A stretch of DNA of 64,000 nt from Thiocapsa imhoffii (GTDB lineage Bacteria; Pseudomonadota; Gammaproteobacteria; Chromatiales; Chromatiaceae). The notes below the pieces were generated by a model. That model saw nothing but the letters and a program-made list of their open reading frames with translations. It made no database searches and was not told the DNA's origin. Below are positions 53,694 to 61,483 of the stretch, one piece after another; within the stretch, counting starts at the first letter, position 1; the number at the start of each line of letters is the position of its first letter. The position numbers were made by a program, and so were the translations under genes. The stretch is from assembly GCF_016583985.1 (NCBI RefSeq), contig NZ_NRSD01000009.1:97818-161817 (forward strand), in the 5' to 3' direction.

Positions 53694-54815
53694 TCAATTA
53701 CCGATGACGTCGATAATGCACTGATCCAGACACCCAATATGCCTCGCCATTGTAAACTTCTCTCTTATCCTCAACCGACCGGCTGTTCCCATCTTATGTG
53801 CCAATCCAGGTTGTTCTAGTAGGCGTGACATGTCAGCTGCCATGCCGTCGACATCATGTTCGTCAACCAGATATCCGGTCTCCCCTTCCACCACCACGTC
53901 AGCGATGCCTGCATGGCGGGTTGCGATGATCGGAAGCCCTGCGGCGCCCGCTTCGAGGACTGCCACGGGCGTGCCCTCCATGTCGCCATCTGGCCCAGTG
54001 ACGGAGTGCTGCACAAACGCCAGGGCCCCTGCAAAGAGATCGCGTACCCGAGCGGGTTCGACTGCACCCGGCAATGACACCGCATGTTGTAGTTGGAGGC
54101 GCTCTGTCAGCACTTGGCAGGCGAACCAGAGGGGGCCAGTACCTACCATGACAAGACGCGCGTTCACATGCCGCTCGAGAACCCGTTTAAACGCAAAGAG
54201 GATGTTGAAGGGTGCCTTCTTATCCACAAAGCGACCCACCGCGATGAACATTGGAGAAGCGCTATTACGGGGTTTGATCTCGAAGAATTCGTCACGTGGA
54301 CCGTATGGATTGTAGATCAATTTATCCTTTGGGCATCCGAGAGCGATCAAGCGTTTTTCCATGTCGCGCGAAACAGCTACAACGGCAGATGCGTACTCAA
54401 AAAGAACCGCGTAGGAATCACGATGCGAATCGAGTATCGACTGCACCGTAGCGTCGCGGCCATGAAAGTGGACGATCAGAGGTAGTCCTGCGCGCCGACA
54501 AACTGGTACAAGTGCAGCGCCGGTCATGCCATACTCGGCTAGCACCACATCCACCTTTTGCTGGTCAAATGAGTCGAGCAGAGCCAGTTCGTCAAGCGAT
54601 AGTTGTGAACCGTATAATCGACGTCGTAGGCGCTGGCGTAGTAACCACGGCAGTGCATTCGAGCTCAATGGTCCTTGACAGTCCAGAACCCGCGGAATGA
54701 AGCCATCGCTGTAGTAGCGGACATCCGCATCCAGTAACTCTCGATGCGCCTTAATGAAGGTCTCCGAATAGGCATTTTTATTGGGTGAAACGACGGCCAC
54801 GACTGATTTAACCAT
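53694..54815 (-). CDS. Family 4 glycosyltransferase
   Basis: 373-residue GT-B protein. MVKSVVAVVSPNKNAYSETF is the N-terminus, and VDVVLAEYGMTGAALVPVCR follows. The C-terminal domain has MFIAVGRFVDKKAPFNILFA and LVMVGTGPLW, with AFVQHSVTGPDGDMEGTPVA, VLEAGAAGLPIIATRHAGIA and DVVVEGETGYLV carrying the conserved Glu residues. The start at 54815 shares one base with the TAA stop of the upstream methyltransferase-like gene, implying coupled translation. An earlier start 11 codons upstream is unlikely. Confidence 0.9.
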   Translation of the reverse strand: MVKSVVAVVSPNKNAYSETFIKAHRELLDADVRYYSDGFIPRVLDCQGPLSSNALPWLLRQRLRRRLYGSQLSLDELALLDSFDQQKVDVVLAEYGMTGAALVPVCRRAGLPLIVHFHGRDATVQSILDSHRDSYAVLFEYASAVVAVSRDMEKRLIALGCPKDKLIYNPYGPRDEFFEIKPRNSASPMFIAVGRFVDKKAPFNILFAFKRVLERHVNARLVMVGTGPLWFACQVLTERLQLQHAVSLPGAVEPARVRDLFAGALAFVQHSVTGPDGDMEGTPVAVLEAGAAGLPIIATRHAGIADVVVEGETGYLVDEHDVDGMAADMSRLLEQPGLAHKMGTAGRLRIREKFTMARHIGCLDQCIIDVIGN

Positions 54816-55315
54816 TAGATTAGCCCTGCGGCCGTGCGGACATAACACACGGGCACCACGTCTTCATGGCGCTTGCCGGTCATCGCCGGCCGGAGTGGGG
54901 ATAGCCCGTTGGGCCAACCTGTTCGGTCCTCGTAGACATACGGCTGGTAGCGCCGGGGTATCTGCGAGGAGCGAATGCACTCGACCTTTGCGAAATGCTT
55001 GCGATAGCGCTCGAAGTAGTCCAAGCCCGGTGCCCTGACGTGATCCGATTCGTGGGGATTGGGCTCGGGATACTCGATCGTCCTGTCGGCCACAATCGGA
55101 ACCGGCAGGATGGCGATGCCGTTCGGCGACAAGATGCGCCGGATTTCCGCGAGGGCTCTCGTGTCGTCGGGAATGTGCTCCAGCACATGAGACGCATAGA
55201 CAAAATCATAGGCCCCATCCGCAAATGGCAATGCCTGGAGATCCACTCCAATTCTCCCAGGTGTGTGGGCATCGCCTTCTAGGTTCCTGTCGGCATGTGT
55301 TGTATTCAGCATCAT
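54815..55315 (-). pseudogene. N-terminally shortened SAM methyltransferase-like gene
   Basis: 166-residue frame that starts at the ATG overlapping the stop of the fusion gene (ATGA). It begins too late in the fold: the region with motif I (the glycine-rich SAM loop) is absent. What remains is RIGVDLQALPFADGAYDFVY, ASHVLEHIPDDTRALAEIRR, ILSPNGIAILPVPIVADRTI and the conserved C-terminal HVRAPGLDYFERYRKHF. Full relatives have roughly 60-80 more N-terminal residues. The frame itself is intact, so it may still be translated, but SAM binding is doubtful. Listed as pseudogene because a core motif is missing; a small functional protein cannot be excluded. Confidence 0.6.
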
Positions 55316-57321
55316 CGGCTCCGGCTTGTCTCGTGTTTCACTGCCGTTCCCCAAACCCCGGTCAGCATCACCCCCTCCTGAAACCGGACCGGCATCAACG
55401 CGTCGCGACGGGCGAGCCAGCGATAGATCGGCAGCAGTAACCAGGACAGGATCTGCCGCTTACTTGTGCTCATCGGGCGCCGCCGGACCCACAGGCCCAG
55501 CATCTGGGCCAGGCTGGCGTCCCAGCCACCGGTAGCGTGCAACTCGATGTCGCCGAAACCGGCCTGCTCCAGATGGCGGCGCAGGGCGAAGGGGGTGTAG
55601 CGGTAGTGATCGTACGGCACTTCATGCAGCGGCCAGAGGAAGGGCACCGTCAGGAATAGAACCCCTCCCGACCGCAGCACGCGCGCGATCTCGCGGAGGA
55701 CCAACTCCGGCTCCGGGCAGTGCTCCAGCACCTCGGTGCAGAGCGCGCAGTCCACGCCGGCATCCTCCAGCGGGATGCGGCCGTCCTGCCAGCAGAGGTC
55801 CGGTTGGTTGTCGTGGATGGGATTGTCCGCGAAATCCAGCCCGAGATACCGCGTCACCTGTCCGGCCGGGGCCGTCAGGATCGACTTGTAGGGCATCTGG
55901 CCGCAGCCGACGTCGAGCAGCGTCCCGCGCAGCCGGTCGCGCTGCGCGTGCAAGGCGTCCAGGATCGAGCGGCGGATCAGATACCGGTCCAGATTCCCGG
56001 CCTCGCAGCGCGGCGCCAGGAAGGCCGCCGAGGGATCGGCAGGCGGACGCCCCCGCTGCAGGAGCCGAACCGGCCGCAGACGCCGACGCAGCCCGCCTAG
56101 CACCCGGCGCCAGAGTGGACGTGGCGGTGGCGGCAGCGGGCGACGGTGATCCTCGCGCGCCAAGCCCGGGTTGACCGGCGGCAGCGCATCGTCCGCAGGC
56201 CGGGCGATCGTCGTGCGCGGCACCGGATTCTCTTCGACCAACTGTGCGAGAAAGGCCTCCCAGCGATCGGCAGCAACCTCCAACGAATAGCCCTGCCGGA
56301 TATGCCGCCGGGCGTTGGTCGCCAGTCTGCGCCTAAGCACTCCGTCATGCGCCAGTCGCGAGACGGCATCGACGAAGGCATCACCCCGATCCGCCACCAG
56401 CAAGCCAGTCTGCTCGTGTCGCACCAGCTCGCGCACCCCGCCCGGGATGTCCAGACACACAGGCACCAGCCCGCAGGCCATGCCGTCCATCACCGAGCCC
56501 GGCGTGCCTTCGTAATCCGACAGCAAGACCAGCACGTGAAACCGACGCAGGACATCGTGCAGTGCATCCGGCTCCAGGGTACCCAAAAGCGCCAGCCGAT
56601 CGCCCAGACCATGTCCCTTGATGCGCGCATCGATCGTCGCCTCATCCGGTGCCGCGGCGCAGTGCCCGATCAGCATGGCGGTGGCATCCGGCAACCGATG
56701 CAGCACGGCGGCCAGGGCGTCGATGGTCTCCAGGATGCGTTTCTGCTCTTGTACAAGACGCCCCACGTAGACCAACCGCAGCGGACCGTCCGCCTGGTCC
56801 GCCGCCGCGCTCGGCACCGGCACACCCGACGGGATCACGCAAAGGCGTGTACGCGCCGGGTCAGTCGCGAGGATACGATCGTGCGCCGCCTGACTGACGG
56901 AGATCAGGCCAGACACCGCCCAGCGCGGGTCGCCCAGCACGAACTCCTCGACCATCCCGGCATGAAAGGCATCGTCACTGCGATAGGCAGCGATCGTCGG
57001 GATGCCTGCCTCGCGAGCCCAGCGAGCGGCGTACCAGCCGGCCACCGACAGATTCGGCACGAAGACATCCGGCCCGATGGCCCGCAGCCGCTCCAACAGC
57101 CAGTCGATGCGATCTTCCGTCCAGCGATGGAATACCACGGCATGCACCTGCACGCCCTGCGCGCGCAACAGATCGGCCGTCGGCGAGCCGCCGCGATGGT
57201 ACTGAATCAATGCATGCACCTGGTGCCCGCGGCGCTGCAGCTCCGGCAATAGGCGGCGCGCATTGACGATGGGGCCGCCGCGATAGCCGGGCCAATCGTA
57301 GGCTACAAAGGCGATTCTCAT
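55312..57321 (-). CDS. Fusion of family 4 glycosyltransferase and class I SAM methyltransferase
   Basis: 669-residue two-domain enzyme. Residues 1-375 are a GT4 glycosyltransferase: MRIAFVAYDWPGYRGGPIVN, PLRLVYVGRLVQEQKRILET, and VLVLLSDYEGTPGSVMDGMA with CGLVPVCLDIPGGV. A Pro/Arg-rich linker spans about 375-440. Residues about 440-660 are a methyltransferase with motif I LLDVGCGQMPYKSIL, then YLGLDFADNP and CALCTEVLEHCPEPELVLRE. Transfer of a sugar and its methylation may be coupled. Its stop overlaps the start of the shortened methyltransferase-like gene by 4 bases. The ATG at 57321 is the expected GT4 start. Confidence 0.87.
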   Translation of the reverse strand: MRIAFVAYDWPGYRGGPIVNARRLLPELQRRGHQVHALIQYHRGGSPTADLLRAQGVQVHAVVFHRWTEDRIDWLLERLRAIGPDVFVPNLSVAGWYAARWAREAGIPTIAAYRSDDAFHAGMVEEFVLGDPRWAVSGLISVSQAAHDRILATDPARTRLCVIPSGVPVPSAAADQADGPLRLVYVGRLVQEQKRILETIDALAAVLHRLPDATAMLIGHCAAAPDEATIDARIKGHGLGDRLALLGTLEPDALHDVLRRFHVLVLLSDYEGTPGSVMDGMACGLVPVCLDIPGGVRELVRHEQTGLLVADRGDAFVDAVSRLAHDGVLRRRLATNARRHIRQGYSLEVAADRWEAFLAQLVEENPVPRTTIARPADDALPPVNPGLAREDHRRPLPPPPRPLWRRVLGGLRRRLRPVRLLQRGRPPADPSAAFLAPRCEAGNLDRYLIRRSILDALHAQRDRLRGTLLDVGCGQMPYKSILTAPAGQVTRYLGLDFADNPIHDNQPDLCWQDGRIPLEDAGVDCALCTEVLEHCPEPELVLREIARVLRSGGVLFLTVPFLWPLHEVPYDHYRYTPFALRRHLEQAGFGDIELHATGGWDASLAQMLGLWVRRRPMSTSKRQILSWLLLPIYRWLARRDALMPVRFQEGVMLTGVWGTAVKHETSRSR

Positions 57322-57370
57322 CGGCGCACTGATCTCGGCTCAACCCAAGGGGTCTGCGGTTTCACATCGA

Positions 57371-58366
57371 TCAGGGCTTTGCCACTATTCTCTGGATGCG
57401 CTGGCCGATGCGCTGCAAGAGCCATCCGAACGCATACGGCACCGTGCGGCCGAGGCCCTGCGTGCCCAAGCGCCGACGCAGGCGCGCCAGGCGCGTCGCC
57501 GGCTGCACCGGCGCCACCGGTCGCGGAGGCGGCGGGACCAATCCCATGCGTGTCGGGAATTTGTTGCGATACATCTCGGGATCCGACCAGCTGACGATGA
57601 TCCGCTCCACTTGGTCCAGCGACCAGTCCGCCGGGGCGATGGCGGCCTTCTCATCGATACCGAAGGCATCAAGGCTCACGCGAAAGGGCTCCGAGCGGGC
57701 ATCGATGCGCACCGCGCCATGATGCTCGATCCCCCGTGCGAAGCCAGCTAGCGCAACCCGATAGTCGTCGTCCGCAGCAGCGCTCGCCCGCCAAATGGAC
57801 AGAAACAGATCCGTGAAATGCGCGTGCTTGTGCGCCTGCACGAAGCACTTGCGATAGATATCCCGATAGCTCTGTTCGAAGTCGTGCAACCCGACCAACT
57901 CCGGCACCAGCACCCACGGAAAACCCGCGGCCTTCATGGCTTGCAGGGTGTGGTACTCGGGGCGGATATCCACCCCCTCAGCCGGGATCGCCGCGAGCAC
58001 CCGCTCGAGCAGCGCCGTGCGGTAGAGATGAATGCCGCCGATCCGCGGTCCACCGAAGAACTTGTCGAGGATGTAGCCCTGAATCTCGCAGACGTTCTCG
58101 GGCTGCTCCTCGGCGAGCTCGACCATCCGCAGGATCGAGCCGGGGCGCAGTAGCAGATCGGCATCGACACAGAAGGTCCAAGGCCGGCCTTGCGCCAGGC
58201 CAATTTGGAAACCGACGCGCATTGCCTGCGAGAACGGGGCCTCGCGGATCACGAAGATGGCGTTTTCCTCGATTCCCTGGTCGAGGATCAACTGGCGGCA
58301 GACCGACTCGGTGCGCTCTCCGACGGACCGGATGATGACGGTGATCGTCTCCAGCGCAGACGTCAT
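57371..58366 (-). CDS. GT-A-type glycosyltransferase-like protein
   Basis: 331-residue protein. The N-terminal ITVIIRSVGERTESVCRQLI resembles a GT-A nucleotide strand. GRPWTFCVDADLLLRPGSIL contains the presumed metal-binding DAD, and YRTALLERVLAAIPAEGVDI with RPEYHTLQAMKAAG follows. HDFEQSYRDIYRKCFVQAHK is an unusual His/Tyr-rich segment. The C-terminus is Pro/Arg-rich. No precise family; a sugar transferase acting early in the cluster is the best guess. Start at ATG 58366, which overlaps the stop of the degraded PD-(D/E)XK gene; an earlier start is 9 codons upstream. It is the 5'-most gene of the polysaccharide run. Confidence 0.7.
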   Translation of the reverse strand: MTSALETITVIIRSVGERTESVCRQLILDQGIEENAIFVIREAPFSQAMRVGFQIGLAQGRPWTFCVDADLLLRPGSILRMVELAEEQPENVCEIQGYILDKFFGGPRIGGIHLYRTALLERVLAAIPAEGVDIRPEYHTLQAMKAAGFPWVLVPELVGLHDFEQSYRDIYRKCFVQAHKHAHFTDLFLSIWRASAAADDDYRVALAGFARGIEHHGAVRIDARSEPFRVSLDAFGIDEKAAIAPADWSLDQVERIIVSWSDPEMYRNKFPTRMGLVPPPPRPVAPVQPATRLARLRRRLGTQGLGRTVPYAFGWLLQRIGQRIQRIVAKP

Positions 58367-58798
58367 GTCGATCCTTCGGGGCGGTGGATGCACTCGTCGA
58401 TGCGATACCCTGCCATTCGCTGGCCTCGATCGCCCCGGCCGATGGCCTGGATCAGAGTTGTGTCCGAGTTATTGGTGAAAAGGGGCTTGTAGCCAACCAC
58501 CAACGCCGCCTGTTGCTGTTCCATCTCCGCCTGTTGTTGTTCCAGCGCCGCCCGTTGCTGTTCGGTTTCAGCGCGCAGTTCGTCGAAGTGGCGCTGGATA
58601 CTGCGTTGCTCGCGCAGATCGTTCTGACGCGCTTGGTACGCGTGATAGGCGCGATCCTTGTCGGAGAAGGCCTTCAGGGTGCTCATGGCTTGCCTCATCT
58701 CGTCGGTTTGCATCCAGGGCGGCAGGGCGTCGGCGTCGAGACGCTCCCCGTCCTTGAAGAATGCATCACCGAGGTCCTTGAAGAATGCATCACCGAGA
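58363..58798 (-). pseudogene. Remnant of a PD-(D/E)XK nuclease-family transposase gene
   Basis: The minus strand encodes the C-terminal part of an Rpn/PD-(D/E)XK transposase-type protein. LGDAFFKD appears twice in tandem, followed by GERLDADALPPWMQTDEMRQ, AMSTLKAFSDKDRAYHAYQA and a Gln/Glu-rich coiled coil. The nuclease domain is missing: upstream the sequence passes into a transposase-like fragment on the other strand. The last 40 residues, ending at the stop overlapping the next gene, do not resemble the family. So this is a 5'-deleted fragment; ATG 58713 could still allow a 116-residue peptide. Confidence 0.6.
58751..58798. repeat. 24-bp tandem duplication inside the PD-(D/E)XK remnant
   Basis: TCCTTGAAGAATGCATCACC plus GAGG/GAGA occurs at 58751-58774 and 58775-58798 with one difference in the last base. 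It encodes the duplicated LGDAFFKD on the minus strand. It is a short in-frame slippage or a junction duplication next to the transposase-like fragment. Confidence 0.85.
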
Positions 58799-58825
58799 TT
58801 AAACGTCGTCCGTCCCTATTTACTC
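58795..58825 (+). repeat. Dispersed repeat, copy B (partial)
   Basis: GAGATTAAACGTCGTCCGTC and the following bases match copies A and C (GATTAAACGTGGTCCGTCAC...TTTATT) with a few changes. Here it is read in frame by the transposase-like remnant. Confidence 0.6.
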
Positions 58826-59067
58826 TGGCCGCCGTTCTGCTCTGGCTGTTCGGTACCGCGGCCGAGCGCGCCGGCACCCACCGCCGGCTGCATCCGGGCA
58901 ACGGCAAGCGCCGCGTCGACTCGCGGATCTTCCTCGCGCGTCTGCTGCTCGTCCTCGACAGTACCCGTGATGTGCTCGATGAGCTGCTCACCGCCATCGC
59001 GCCACCAGACCAACGGGTTGCGAGCGATCATGACGGCCTGCTCGCCGACGGCGCCGCCGGGGGATGA
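58795..59067 (+). pseudogene. Transposase C-terminal remnant (IS4-like)
   Basis: The plus strand reads EIKRRPSLFTLAAVLLWLFG, TAAERAGTHRRLHPGNGKRR, VDSRIFLARLLLVLDSTRDV and LDELLTAIAPPDQRVASDHD. This has the look of the C-terminal helical end of IS4-type transposases: a hydrophobic helix, a basic loop, then an FLAR-type helix. No catalytic DDE region and no inverted repeats are present. It begins inside the dispersed repeat motif (copy B). Family placement is from memory of the motif pattern and is moderate at best. Confidence 0.45.
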
Positions 59068-59077
59068 GTTGGTGGGG

Positions 59078-59108
59078 ATACCTCAGGGTCCGTCCCTGTT
59101 TATTCTTC
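59078..59108. repeat. Dispersed repeat, copy E (partial, with inverted element)
   Basis: GGGGATACCTCAGGG is the reverse complement of CCCTGAGGTATCCCC found at 63874-63888 next to copy D. It is followed by the GGTCCGTCCCTGTTTATTC part of the repeat. This shows the repeat family also occurs in inverted arrangement. Confidence 0.55.
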
Positions 59109-59177
59109 TGATTATTTCTGTTTATTACCAGTCGCCCCAGGTTGAGCCGTCGGGGCGATTCCACCATCTTGGTTTTG

Positions 59178-59777
59178 TCATTGCAGAAGGAATAGTGCAA
59201 GGCTAATGAGGATACCGAGTATGGCCGCAACAAGCGACGCCACCATCAGGTAAAAATGAACTGCTCTTTTGCGGCTCTTCATCCGAATCAGTGGGTCGGC
59301 TTGCTCCAGTGTCGCAACGAGATCCCTGAGGCCACTGATATACCCGAGAACCTCCGGATAATACTGTTGGCGGTTCAGATAATGCTCCTCGGTGGCCCGA
59401 ACCTGTGCGATGCCGCGCCGGGCTGACTCCAAGCGTTTGAGAAGATCGACATAGTTGGGCAGCACCTCGGTCGTGCACTCCAGAGAGCGAAATTCAAGTT
59501 GGTAGACCTCGGCCTTCTCGAGCAATGCCAGGATGCTTGCCTCGGTTGCATCGTAAATTGCTCGCTTTGCGTGATTCTCGGCACGCTCGATATCGGAATC
59601 GAATCCATCTCGGCCCTGCTCGGAAAGTGCCCGAATGAGGTGGAAGGCCACGTAGCGTAACTCGTTGACCGCGGGGATCGTGAGATTACGATCGATCTCC
59701 TCAGCTTGTTTAAGCTGGACTTCCGCCTGCTGAAAGAGGCTGGCAAGTGTTGCGAACCGCTCAGGTTTCTCAATCAT
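59178..59777 (-). CDS. Helical protein with C-terminal membrane anchor, unknown
   Basis: 199-residue protein made mostly of long amphipathic helices (LFQQAEVQLKQAEEIDRNLT; LEKAEVYQLEFRSLECTTEV), ending in one hydrophobic helix (about 175-197, HFYLMVASLVAAILGILISL then ALFLL). This is a tail-anchored topology with the bulk in the cytosol. I recognise no family. Its start overlaps the last 8 bases of the 70-residue gene upstream (59770-59982), so the two are translated together and probably act together. The degraded surroundings and the tight pair suggest an accessory module such as a toxin-antitoxin or defence pair; that is inference. Confidence 0.65.
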   Translation of the reverse strand: MIEKPERFATLASLFQQAEVQLKQAEEIDRNLTIPAVNELRYVAFHLIRALSEQGRDGFDSDIERAENHAKRAIYDATEASILALLEKAEVYQLEFRSLECTTEVLPNYVDLLKRLESARRGIAQVRATEEHYLNRQQYYPEVLGYISGLRDLVATLEQADPLIRMKSRKRAVHFYLMVASLVAAILGILISLALFLLQ

Positions 59778-59982
59778 CAGACAACGCGAAGAAACGATGC
59801 TGCTTCATCCGCGCAGCACGCGCCTCAAGCTGCTCGCGTGTCTGATAGCGACCGGATTGCAGTAACACGTTCCCTCTCGACAGTCGAGCGACGAGGGCTC
59901 TGGTTGCAGTGTCATGAGTCTCGGGAGCAGTTGCGCCGGATGTTCTTTTCGGGAACCTGTACGGGTGCAGTAAGAGTTTCAT
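59770..59982 (-). CDS. Small protein partner of the tail-anchored protein
   Basis: 70-residue protein. The N-terminal 25 residues are basic and Pro/Thr-containing. A helical core follows (ATRALVARLSRGNVLLQSGR, YQTREQLEARAARMKQHRFF) and the end is acidic (ALSDD). No family recognised; size and composition are those of an antitoxin or adaptor. Its stop overlaps the start of the 199-residue gene by 8 bases. The start at 59982 is the first ATG; the conserved-looking part begins only at residue about 25, so a later alternative start is possible. Confidence 0.55.
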   Translation of the reverse strand: MKLLLHPYRFPKRTSGATAPETHDTATRALVARLSRGNVLLQSGRYQTREQLEARAARMKQHRFFALSDD

Positions 59983-60373
59983 GCTTTTTATGTTTTATCA
60001 TCAGATCGTTGACGGACGTCGACGGCCTCGTTCGTCATTTCGGCCATCGTGTCACGTGGCGCAGAGCGCCACCGGGCATGCGCGACATCGCGGAGCGGAT
60101 GTCAAGAGCTCTTTGGGTTTTGGGTGGCTGGTTTAATCAGCGAGCACAGGCGTCGACCCCATCGAATCGCGTCACGACCGGAGGGTCGATATTCCGGCAG
60201 GCCGCATTTTCGACGCTTCGTCGATGATTGGGCGACGACGTTGACCACTAGACGATCAAACGGAGAGTCGCATCAAGTTGACGTTGGGTCGCCCGGTACG
60301 CCGGTGCAGTCGGTAACAAATCAACGCCGCTCCACCTTCGCCAACACCGCATCCACCATGGCGCCGGCGGAGC
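59983..60373. other. Degraded spacer without genes
   Basis: About 390 bases between the small-gene pair and repeat copy A. No gene, hairpin or promoter is convincing on either strand; open frames have no recognisable protein sequence. It looks like decayed former coding or mobile DNA. Confidence 0.4.
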
Positions 60374-60510
60374 CGGTTTTGCTCTTGTCCGAAGCGCTGT
60401 TTCATGAGTATCGCAACTGTCTTGACCGCGATGGGGAGAACCGGGGGGAAGACCACGATTCATCGCGTTCATTACCAAGATTAAACGTGGTCCGTCACTG
60501 TTTATTCCCG
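60374..60510 (+). repeat. Dispersed repeat, copy A (long form)
   Basis: About 125 bases from CGGTTTTGCTC through the ATTAAACGTGGTCCGTCAC core match copy D (63752-63877) with a handful of substitutions and small indels. The 3' part (60462-60510) matches copy C (62686-62734) with one difference. Minus-strand translation of the repeat gives a shared HETAL-type peptide, which is a by-product and not a gene. Confidence 0.85.
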
Positions 60511-60564
60511 CTCAACTGGAGCACGGCATGGAGGGTTTCTATTCATGATCCGTCATGGAAATGC

Positions 60565-61065
60565 TCAAACGTCTGGCAAATCCACGTCATCACATGATGA
60601 GGATGGTCTGTGCGTCGCTTTGCAAGCTGCGGCAAGTGACTGCATCTTCTCGATCCGACGGGACTTTTCGGACTCATGCCAGCCCAGGATTAGGCCATGC
60701 TCCGGGAAATCAATGGGAGCTGTGCAAGGATCGGGTTCGCAGCACAGGCCTGCTCGATTGACTTCTGCGACAGCGATCTCCACAGCGGCAAGGGCAGGTT
60801 TGTCGCGTATGTGCGCTCCGATAAACCAGAGACGTTCGTGAGCCATTTCATTCAAACCACAGACCGAGGTCTCAAATACTCCGGTTTGCTTGTTCTTCAT
60901 CGGCTCGAAAACATGGGGTTTAGGATGTCCATCGGCGAAAAACTTGCGCTTTTCAAAAACAAATCGCGCAACCGATCCAGTCGGTGAAATGTATTGGTGC
61001 CGCTGGCTATCGCGTAGCGATGACCTTCCGAGCAAGGCCGATAAGATCCGTAGGAATCGAATCAT
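60565..61065 (-). CDS. Unknown protein, third gene of the TIGR04255 cluster
   Basis: 166-residue protein. Recognisable segments are SVARFVFEKRKFFADGHPKP and HVFEPMKNKQTGVFETSVCG, then LNEMAHERLWFIGAHIRDKP, ALAAVEIAVAEVNRAGLCCE and PDPCTAPIDFPEHGLILGWH. The pattern looks like a real globular protein, and sporadic relatives with a VF-x-TS motif are familiar, but I cannot name a function. The start is uncertain: the ATG at 61065 makes it overlap the upstream gene by 59 bases, and no good start lies closer to that gene's stop. It is the 3'-most member of the minus-strand unit 60565-62598. Repeat copy A begins 54 bases beyond its stop. Confidence 0.6.
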   Translation of the reverse strand: MIRFLRILSALLGRSSLRDSQRHQYISPTGSVARFVFEKRKFFADGHPKPHVFEPMKNKQTGVFETSVCGLNEMAHERLWFIGAHIRDKPALAAVEIAVAEVNRAGLCCEPDPCTAPIDFPEHGLILGWHESEKSRRIEKMQSLAAACKATHRPSSSCDDVDLPDV

Positions 61066-61483
61066 CGAAAGTGTCCTGGCCGTTTCTCGTGTAATGGTCA
61101 TTAAAGCGAGCGGCAAAGTTCAGTTGCCCGTCGTCTGCCAAGCAAAGGGTCAACATAGCCCCTTGCGGACCACGCCAATCGAAGACGAGATCACCGTCCT
61201 GGTCCAGGTCGATGGATGGCGCAGCGATGTCGGCCGGCAAAGCGGTTAGAAACGCTCGGCCGACGGCGAATAAATTGTTGTGCGAGGGGATCCCGCATTC
61301 GATTGCAAGCGCATACAGATCATCGAAACAGTAATCCAAACCTCCGGCAGTTCCGCTCAGTCTTCTGCGCGCCTCTCGCAGCGTCAGCGATAGGCGATGC
61401 GCCAGTGGGCCACCACTATCTTCTTCTTCGCCCCAAAGCCACGGCGCGAGGTGACCGGATGGATTAATCGCCAAGGTCGTCAT
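61007..61483 (-). CDS. Unknown protein, second gene of the TIGR04255 cluster
   Basis: 158-residue protein. A helical N-terminal half (LAHRLSLTLREARRRLSGTA; LDYCFDDLYALAIECGIPSH) is followed by a beta-rich half (PSIDLDQDGDLVFDWRGPQG, AMLTLCLADDGQLNFAARFN). No family recognised. Its start overlaps the TIGR04255 gene stop by 4 bases, so it is translationally coupled to it and likely a partner. The downstream gene overlaps its 3' end. It is soluble, with no membrane segment or signal peptide. Confidence 0.65.
   Translation of the reverse strand: MTTLAINPSGHLAPWLWGEEEDSGGPLAHRLSLTLREARRRLSGTAGGLDYCFDDLYALAIECGIPSHNNLFAVGRAFLTALPADIAAPSIDLDQDGDLVFDWRGPQGAMLTLCLADDGQLNFAARFNDHYTRNGQDTFDDSIPTDLIGLARKVIATR

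Noticed and set aside
53525..53737. 70-codon minus-strand frame between the sulfotransferase and GT4 genes
   Set aside because: No ribosome binding site, no domain, overlaps the GT4 3' end.
56146..57252. 368-codon plus-strand frame
   Set aside because: Antisense to the glycosyltransferase-methyltransferase fusion; His/Gln/Arg-rich composition and no domain.
58384..59067. 227-codon plus-strand frame as one protein
   Set aside because: The first half is antisense to the PD-(D/E)XK remnant; only the second half has transposase-like character.
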